Below are positions 57,472 through 64,000 of a stretch of 64,000 nucleotides of DNA, piece by piece. This DNA comes from Gloeophyllum trabeum ATCC 11539. Lineage: Eukaryota > Basidiomycota > Agaricomycetes > Gloeophyllales > Gloeophyllaceae. Positions within the stretch are counted from its first letter, which is position 1. Every line of letters starts with the position of its first letter. The translations under genes and the position numbers were made by a program. Below the pieces are notes generated by a model that worked only from the letters and a program-made list of their open reading frames with translations, was not told where the DNA came from and searched no databases. The stretch covers positions 617,376 to 681,375 of the forward strand of contig NW_006920420.1 in the NCBI RefSeq assembly GCF_000344685.1, in the 5' to 3' direction.

Positions 57472-57647
57472 TGTCCTGGTGGTACGGGTGCCGCGGCGCT
57501 TCGTCGATACTAGTAGCAGCTGGAATACTAACAGGCAGGCCATCACGAAGATAGCAGAAGATTATGAATTAGGAGAGCATAAGTAGAACAAGACAACAAT
57601 CCATCCAAGTGAATACAGTATATTCAGGGGCCATGCCTAGTGGAATA

Positions 57648-58221
57648 CTAGCAAATCAAGCCACCACCGAGCTACGCAAGACATCAGCTGCGAACGGGGG
57701 ACACCATGCATGCTAGAAATGCGTACCTGCTGTACATGAGCGTCAATCATGTCCCCATCCTCCAACCCGACCTAGAAAACCCGGTATCAAGCCCCCGGCG
57801 GAATTGTGAGGCTACAGCTTTTCCAACTTACATCTGCTGGTGTCTCCTCCTTGCTTAGCCGCTTGTCCTCATAGAAGAACCGCAGGGAGTCTATCAGCAC
57901 GTAGGAGGGTGTTAAGGGCGCTTGTAGCAGGGGATCGAGTGTGAAAGCACCTTCTGCGAACCCGAACTTCTTCTACACAATCCATGAGCAACACACACAA
58001 ACGACATACATGAGCACAACTCACCTCCACCGCATCAAACACCTTCTTGAACGTAGTGTTCACCTTGAGCTTCACCGTCGTATCTGCACGCCCGCCACCC
58101 TTCGCATCAAATACAGCCCTTCAACAAACGAATATCAGCGCTGGCACTTACTGGTACCCTCGAAGTTGACCACAACGTTAATCTTCGGCTTGACGTCTTC
58201 GACTTCTTCTGAGGCGCCCAT
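57648..58221 (-). CDS. SMT3: SUMO (Smt3) precursor
   Basis: Six exons 5' to 3': 58152-58221, 58025-58083, 57951-57972, 57832-57890, 57727-57771, 57648-57671; 92 residues, all phases close. A ubiquitin-like beta-grasp fold: KINVVVNFEG (beta-1), TTVKLKVNTTFKKVFDAVE (beta-2 and helix), FFYEDKRLSKEETPADVG and LEDGDMIDAHVQQLGG. The di-Gly processing site is followed by four residues (GLIC) that SUMO proteases would remove. Conjugated to lysines of nuclear proteins; known roles in transcription, genome stability and septins. The segment 57891-57950 is open in frame but must be an intron (GTGC...ATAG), because removing it restores the usual spacing. The N-terminal tail is short and acidic. Confidence 0.9.
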
Positions 58222-58550
58222 CGTGAATGGTAGAAGCGGAGGTACGGATATAAAGACAATTGATGATTGCGTCGGACGCGAGACGCGCGACGCGTCCGAG
58301 GACGCGTTATTTGTGCGACGCAAACAAAGGGAATCAATAATGTCGTGCCCTCGGGACCCGGGTGTTGGCAAACGCGCTATTGCTTCCAAGAGCGAGAAGA
58401 AGATCCCATATCTACGAGTAGCAGCACTACACAACCTAGGAGCAGGTATTATACATCTGAATCACCGATGATGAATATGGACATTGTGCAATGAAACCAT
58501 CAGACTCGGAGCGAATCCCAATCCAGGAAATCAGAAATTGCACTCCGTTC
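58222..58550. other. Intergenic region, SUMO promoter and carrier 3' flank
   Basis: 329 bp between two minus-strand genes; contains the ACGCGT pair listed separately. Confidence 0.4.
58290..58307. promoter_or_regulatory. Two ACGCGT (MCB-like) sites in the SUMO promoter
   Basis: ACGCGT at 58290-58295 and 58302-58307, 69-86 bp upstream of the SUMO start, in a CpG-rich patch. In yeast such sites bind MBF and give G1/S expression; here it is inference. Confidence 0.4.
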
Positions 58551-59963
58551 CTACTTCGTGTTGTCGTTCCACCTATGAATACAAAATGATTAGAGCACAT
58601 TCAATATGAGGATCGCACTGCACTCACAAATCCAAGAACAGCTTCCACAGGACCGAGAACATCAGCCCCTGCAACCCGTTCGCCAGAATCCTCGTCTTCA
58701 AGCCTCGCCCGAAGAGCCCCCTCAACCCATCGGTGGCGATGACCGCCTCAGCAGCTTCCATGTACCCGATGCGCGTGTCGTTCACTTGGCGGTATGTCTT
58801 GACGACGCGCAGGGAGTTCGACACGGTGTCGGAGACGATAGATGCGACGAAGCCGATGAAGGCCTGGCGGACGAGCTGCCAGAAGAGGGCGTGCGGGACG
58901 GGGATGTTTTCGCGCAGGAAGTTGTACGTGCCAAACCACTTTCAGTCGGAAGACAGCTCAGTCGTGCGTTTGTACGTTAATGGTGAGATACGAACTGGAT
59001 AATGTCCGACAAAAGTAGCGGCGGCGGTAGCAAGCGCGCCGTACCATAGCGTAGTTATTCCATACTTCTTGATCTTTCGGGGAGTATTGATTCTCGGAGC
59101 TCACATAAACAGTAATATCGACGTACTCTGTCCTTCAGGATTTGCATGCCAGGCTTGCCCTGGGCCTGAAGCGTCGTCTTCACGGTATCGACGGGAGTGA
59201 GGATGATACGGAACGCCGCAGCCAGGAGCGACGCAAATACAGTCTTGATCAGCGACGGCAGCTCCTTCATGTAGCTGTTTGACTCAAGCAGAGCGAGGAT
59301 GCCGACGTTCGCGGCAGTGTCTCCAAAGCGTGCGACGGGGCCCTGCACCAAAGCTGCAGTCAACCCCTGGTAGTATCGTGTCCAGCCTCCGTCATGATAC
59401 AGCGTCTTGATCGCTGTCGTAGTTGTGGTACCGTATCTGTACTGGTAGTTCATTACCGTCCGGAGCGGCTACATCAATCTGGTGAGATACAAGAGCTAAG
59501 GATAGGCGGTGTGAACGTACCATCAAGGTCAAGACCTGAAGCACCATGGCTGTCTACCGGTCAGCGTCTGGAGCATGGTAAAGACATACTAGTGGCCACA
59601 CACCAGCCGCCCCGCTGAGGCCTCCGCCCAGGGCGTCCTTCAGGGCCTTTTTGAAGTCGAACTTCCCCTACGTCAGTCCCCACTTGACGAACAGGATCTG
59701 ACAGGACTCACGTCGACATCCCCTGCATCGATGAACCCCTTGATGAACATGGCAAGGAGGAATACCCCGCCTATGATCAGGAAGGAGTACCATGCTATCC
59801 ATCCCCATGACCACTTCGGTTTCTTCTCCTCTGGCAGGACGTTCGCGGTCTCTTCATCCTCTGCAACGTTGACGTCGTATGGTGGCGGCTCGGACTGTGT
59901 GAGCAACGGCTGCCGTTCGTCGTCCCGGCCGGTAGGCACGGCTTGCGGTGTCGGCGAGCTCAT
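58551..59963 (-). CDS. Mitochondrial-carrier-family protein with an extra N-terminal membrane anchor
   Basis: Seven exons 5' to 3': 59712-59963, 59604-59667, 59521-59549, 59127-59468, 58996-59073, 58628-58938, 58551-58572; 365 residues. The N-terminal ~50 residues are Pro/Glu-rich (QPLLTQSEPPPYD), then one strong hydrophobic span (WIAWYSFLIIGGVFLLAMF). After this the carrier-like part has GGGLSGAAAMVLQVLTLMPLR, a good carrier signature PVDTVKTTLQ (P-x-D-x-x-K) in the middle, and SNSLRVVKTYRQ in the third repeat with degenerate signature residues. The three-repeat plan is visible but only repeat 2 keeps the full motif. Substrate and compartment are uncertain: organelle membrane, mitochondrial or peroxisomal. 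Two acceptors read AAAG. Exon 3 is 29 nt and the last exon 22 nt. Confidence 0.8.
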
Positions 59964-60212
59964 TTCTGCTGCCCAATGTATAGGGACAGCGGTAGACCGA
60001 GGAGACAGCGAGCAAGCGACGACGGCAGTCTGACTAACGCCATCCTTGCGGTGAAGGTGAGAGGATATCTATTCTAGTCGTAGCCCGTTATCTACTCCGG
60101 ACCGCCGGCATAGCACTGCACCAATATCGCACACCGATAGCAGGTTTACGGAAAACAAGGCAACAGGTCGTATTAGCACAGGTGACAACAAAATGGCGAA
60201 TGATGTACAAAT

Positions 60213-61776
60213 CTACTGCGCTTGTTCAGCGTAAATCTGGGGAATAGAGCTCGATATCAGGGTGTTCGCGAGATGGAAGATGGTCACAACGCACCTTGAT
60301 GGTCTTATCAGCACCACCTGTGATTAAGCGCGTGCCGGTCATGTCGAAGGTCGAGCAGAAAACGCCCGCTTCGGCTTCCAAGGAACCAGGCTGAGGAATA
60401 TCGTCGAGGTGCTGGAATGGAGTACCCGTGTTGTAATCCCAGAAGGTCAAGGTCCCATTATCACCTGGTACAAATCGTCAGCACTACGGCTTCGATCCCC
60501 GACATTAGATATCGAACCTCCTGAGAAGAACACGCCCTCTGAATTCACGGAGAGCGTGTTTATGATGGCATTGTGTCCGCTGAAGTTGAATACGAACGTG
60601 CCGTCTGGGCACTTCCATTTCTTAATGTTGTTACCGCCTGCAGAGCCTGACGCAAACGAGTATTCCGTGGGGTGGATTGCCAGTGCGCGGACGGACTTCT
60701 TGTGGTGGGTGAGTGTCGTCATGGTCTTGCCCGCCGCAAGATCCCATAGACTATTGGGCGTTATGTCTATCATAGGTAATGGAGGACTACAGCAGAAAAA
60801 ATACGAACCGAACGGTGGAGTCCATACTCCCGGTGATAACCTGGGGATCTGACTCTTGGCATTTCACGTCAGCAACTGTCGCTGTGTGTCCTGCCAGGAC
60901 ATGAATCTGCGCTTTTGTTCGCATATCCCATACCCGGGCTGAAGCGTCTCGTCCAGACGTGACGAGGATATCGAGTGTCGGGTGCAAGCTGAGGGAATAT
61001 ACACCTGATAGATGTCCGTGATAATGCCGGATGACTTTGTTTTGTTCAAGGTCCCAGCACTTCACCATCTGGAACTCCCATCAGATCGGACTCGCAAAGC
61101 GAAAGCTTGGAGGGACTCACTTTGTCTTCTCCGCACGAAAAGAGATATGGGTGTCGCGAAGACACAGCGAGACCACGTACGGTGGATATATGCCCCGTCA
61201 GCGACAACTTCAGCTCTCCCGACGCCAGATCCCAAATCTTGATGACACGATCGCCAGCGCCCGTAGCGAACCACTTGTTTCCTGGTTCCACTGCCACACT
61301 CCGTACCCAGCCCAGATGCCCTGAAATGACACGCATGAGCTTCCATTGTGGATGATACGTGGGCTTGATGGTCCGTGTTGTCTTGTGTAGCTGTAGTGCT
61401 TGCGAGAGCTTCGTGGAAGAGGCAAATGTGGACGGCTTTTGCTGGGGGGTATTGTCGATCTTTGCAATCATCATCGAGGTATCTGCAGCGGCTATACCAA
61501 AAGGTCAAGCATAGTCCCTCTGCCAAAGATGAAAGCAGTACTTACGTCCAGCCGTGATAGCCTTCCGCTGCTCCTTTGGTCTTGCAGGGCCCACTGGCCC
61601 CTGTTGAGCGAGCAGCGTTGGTGGGAGCTCCTTGTAGTGTTTGTACTCATCGTTGATCTTGACTGAAAGTCTTAGTCTCGCACTGCAACGGAGGTACCTC
61701 GAGTGAGCGCAGTCCCTCCTCACCTGATATTCATGCTAACCTTGTCTCCTCTTCCTGCATCCCCGCGGCTGGACAT
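60213..61776 (-). CDS. PRP46: Pre-mRNA splicing factor Prp46/PLRG1 (WD40)
   Basis: Seven exons 5' to 3': 61724-61776, 61546-61682, 61121-61491, 60809-61068, 60518-60750, 60295-60464, 60213-60236; 415 residues. Component of the Prp19/NTC complex needed to activate the spliceosome. Seen: a short N-terminal region with [20 protein letters not shown] and [41 protein letters not shown] opening the propeller, then successive GH...WD repeats. These include [50 protein letters not shown] and [16 protein letters not shown]. The last repeats are less regular, with FWDYNTG and GADKTIKIYAEQAQ at the end. The first donor (GTGAGG at 61723) is preferred over an earlier GTTAGC because only it keeps the frame. 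Confidence 0.93.
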
Positions 61777-62142
61777 GATGCAAAGACGTCATATGTTCGC
61801 TTTGCGCAACTTTTGAGAAGGGGGTTTAGAGGAGGGAGTGTCGACATTGAGGAGTCGGTTTCGAGGAGTATCCGGGACTGCTTGGGAGTGTAGAACAGAG
61901 CCGAGAGTTAGGGTAGCAGAGAGCACAGTCCGATAAGTTCTATGAGTGGACTGTCTTCACGCTCGTCGGCGTGAACAGCGAGCGCGGTGTTTGTACGTGT
62001 TTAGGCCAACAGGCGCCGCCACATCCTCGCAGCTCTTTCCCAAGCACTCTCAAACGCTGACTCGTACGCGTCGATAGTCAGCGAGACGTTGGTATTACCG
62101 ATCCCGCCAGTGTCGTAGATAGCTCCGGTAGATAGACGAAAG
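61777..62142. promoter_or_regulatory. Shared bidirectional promoter of PRP46 and TFIIS
   Basis: 366 bp between divergent start codons. No TATA; ACGCGT near 62066-62071. Two general RNA-processing and elongation factors share this space. Confidence 0.45.
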
Positions 62143-63597
62143 ATGTCCGGCGCGTCAGAGTTAAAGACGCTCGTGAAAAAGCTGCAAAGTGCATCGTCAG
62201 ACGAGGTACGAGTGCATTCCTCCCTACTGCCTCCCTGTCACTCCCGTTCATTTATGTTTTCTGACATTTTCCACGTTTCTGGGCCTTTTCTGGGCCTTAC
62301 AGGAGACACTCGGGATCTTGCAGACTCTCAAGAAGGAGGCGGTCATTACAGAGGCGTTGTTACGGGTGAGTTTGCGTTGTTTATGATTCGTGTGAGCGCC
62401 ATTTGACGAACGCCGAATCCGTTTGAGTAGGAAAGCAAAGCTGGTCTAGCTGTGGGCAAACTACGATCTCACGGTAACAAAGATGTATCCGACTTGGCGA
62501 AGGAGGTTGTCAAGAAATGGAAGCAGGCGGTCGAACGAGAGAAACTGAGCAACGGTGGCTCGGCGAAGGGGGCGCCAAATGGCAAGGTACCAGGTGCGTC
62601 CGCTCTAGTAATCCCGCCGGAACCACTGCTTACTGACATATGCTGCGCTCCTGTTAGAGAGAAAGGCCTCCATGACACCCGCCACGCCGATCACCCCAAC
62701 AGCTCAGAGCCCGTCCGCTCGTAAGAGCCCTCTTGCCGAGCGTACGGCGAAGAGCGATGGTATTCGGGTGGAAGTCACCGGCGACAAGACGCGGGACAAA
62801 TGCATCGAAATCATCTACGATGCCCTGGCAATTGATTCTGGTGCTCGTGAGTCATGATCCCGGGTCGGTGTATGGTCAAGTGACTGATACTGGTATCCCA
62901 CAGCGAGCGAGCAGATCCTCGGACGGGCAAAGGGGATCGAGGCCGCGGTGATACAGCAATTCAACGGGGCCAATGCTGCTTACAAAAGCAAGATACGTTC
63001 GCTGTTCGTAAACCTCAAGGACAAGCACAACCCAGGACTGCGTGAAAGCGTCGTCTCTGGAGATCTGCCCGTTGCCAAGTTTGCCACTATGAGCAGCGCT
63101 GTATGTCGACTCTGTCTTTGTCCTGCGTATTCTCTTATGCGTGTTGTGGTAGGAAATGGCCTCTGAAGAAAGGAAGGCGGCGGATAACAAGATCAAACAG
63201 GAAAATCTGTTTAACTCGCTTGGTGCGGAGGAACAGCAGGCAGAGACGGATGCATTCCAGTGTGGCAGATGCAAACAGGTATGTATTTTGCGACATACAT
63301 TGGATAGACAGTCTGAATTCCTGTCACAGAGGAAGTGCCGCTACCGCCAAGCACAAACGCGGAGTGCGGATGAACCTATGACTGTACGTCTCCACACATA
63401 CCTTTATCACTTAGCATTATGCTGACCTTTTTCGCCACAGACCTTCGTAACGTGAGTAGAGAGCACTAGTTCCGGTCTTTTGCCTTGTCTAACATGTTTT
63501 CTCCTAGCTGTGTAAACTGTAACAACAGGTAAGACCCGCGTATTTGCATTACACGTTTTTCCTTACTAAGGCAACTCCCAGATGGAAGTTCTCGTAA
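62143..63597 (+). CDS. DST1: Transcription elongation factor TFIIS
   Basis: Ten exons: 62143-62205, 62303-62365, 62431-62593, 62658-62846, 62904-63100, 63153-63278, 63330-63383, 63441-63451, 63509-63529, 63582-63597; 300 residues, all phases close. Rescues backtracked RNA polymerase II by stimulating transcript cleavage. Domain I (N-terminal helical bundle) has LGILQTLKKEAVITEALLR, ESKAGLAVGKLRSHGN and VSDLAKEVVKKWK. A Ser/Pro/Thr linker follows, then domain II with TRDKCIEIIYDALA, RSLFVNLKDKHNPGLRESV and MASEERK. The C-terminal zinc ribbon has QCGRCKQRKC, the catalytic acidic loop RSADEPMT, and TCVNCNNRWKFS. The last three exons (11, 21 and 16 nt) cut the zinc ribbon into pieces. All splice sites are GT-AG. 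Confidence 0.94.
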
Positions 63598-64000
63598 ATT
63601 ATCGCTGGACTTAATATCCTTATGGTATCGCCTCCTTTTAGTCCTTGCTCTCACCCTTGTTTCCGCTTTTCCCTTGTACCATCAATAGTAAAGTGCATGT
63701 CCCGCTTTTCTGTTCTGCACATGTACCGAATACCATTCCCATATCGTCCAATATCGTCTGGTGTGATTACAGCCTGTGGGCAATGGCGAGAAATGTGATT
63801 GCAGGTTCGAGGTGGCCGTATCCAGCAGTGTTGGGCCGGTTGACGCCAGTTAGTTTAGTTGTTTCGTCAACTAAGCAACTAGTTCTACAAAGTTTAAGAA
63901 CCGTTGACTTTTCGTCAACCTGCCCACGGAGGTCAACTTTCCCACTCACTACCATATACGGTGAAAAACCTTAGCTAAGCGCATGAGTTCAAGACTATAG
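63598..64000. other. 3' flank of TFIIS with clustered GTTGAC motifs
   Basis: No gene supported. GTTGAC or its complement occurs five times between 63839 and 63937. Confidence 0.4.

Noticed and set aside
57891..57950. Coding insert in SUMO between FGFAE and DSLRFF
   Set aside because: The frame is open, but a GTGC...ATAG intron removes it exactly and restores normal SUMO spacing.
1..64000. CRISPR arrays, prokaryotic operons, insertion sequences, rRNA genes, viral genes
   Set aside because: None seen. All recognised genes have spliceosomal-type structure or fungal family marks.

Overview
The window reads as nuclear DNA of a filamentous basidiomycete, most likely an Agaricomycete and plausibly a polypore. 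Genes are intron-rich, mostly with 45-65 nt introns carrying CTNAY-type branch sites. They include a PriB-like zinc-cluster regulator, two class I hydrophobins, a CFEM-type GPI protein, a fungal sesquiterpene synthase relative and a tRNA-Gly with an intron. No prokaryotic operon, CRISPR array or virus was seen. Gene models were spliced by hand from reading frame, splice signals and family conservation. Every multi-exon model closes in frame, but none has been checked against RNA or a database.

Layout. 0.3-1.5 kb: a polytopic membrane protein (minus strand, 5' end uncertain). 2.7-3.4 kb: a palindromic repeat motif and tRNA-Gly(CCC). 3.6-7.1 kb: an LSH/IRC5-type SNF2 ATPase. 8.6-9.4 kb: a CFEM protein. 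10.5-12.4 kb: an MFS sugar transporter. 14.2-15.4 kb: SDR paralogue 1. 18.3-24.2 kb: a PriB-like Zn2Cys6 factor with 20 exons. 24.7-27.7 kb: GPI13. 28.1-29.2 kb: a degraded terpene synthase. 29.5-31.8 kb: a mucin-like single-pass membrane protein. 33.8-36.1 kb: a Med25-like VWA protein. 37.6-38.8 kb: a WHI2-like phosphatase activator. 39.4-40.0 kb: LTO1. 40.2-43.0 kb: a copper amine oxidase. 44.8-46.0 kb: SDR paralogue 2. 46.1-48.5 kb: ATG22. 49.3-49.7 kb: a long inverted repeat. 50.1-52.8 kb: two hydrophobins, one with a long mucin-like extension. 53.1-55.2 kb: STE24. 56.2-57.5 kb: an unknown protein. 57.6-58.2 kb: SUMO. 58.6-60.0 kb: a mitochondrial-carrier protein. 60.2-61.8 kb: PRP46. 62.1-63.6 kb: TFIIS.

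How the genes relate. The right third is dense housekeeping sequence: prenyl-CaaX processing, SUMO, splicing and transcript elongation. The left and middle parts are sparser, with 1-3 kb gene-poor stretches and secretion, cell-surface, transport and secondary-metabolism genes. There is no obvious biosynthetic cluster: the terpene synthase relative has no adjacent P450 and has lost its metal-binding motifs.

Most notable observations: a hydrophobin core behind a ~230-residue Ser/Thr/Pro repeat region; two SDR paralogues 30 kb apart sharing nine exons, including a 9-nt microexon, and both carrying ACGCGT clusters upstream; three inferred GC-AG introns; a terpene synthase with lost catalytic motifs; an 81-bp-arm inverted repeat; and an 11-nt microexon in the TFIIS zinc ribbon.
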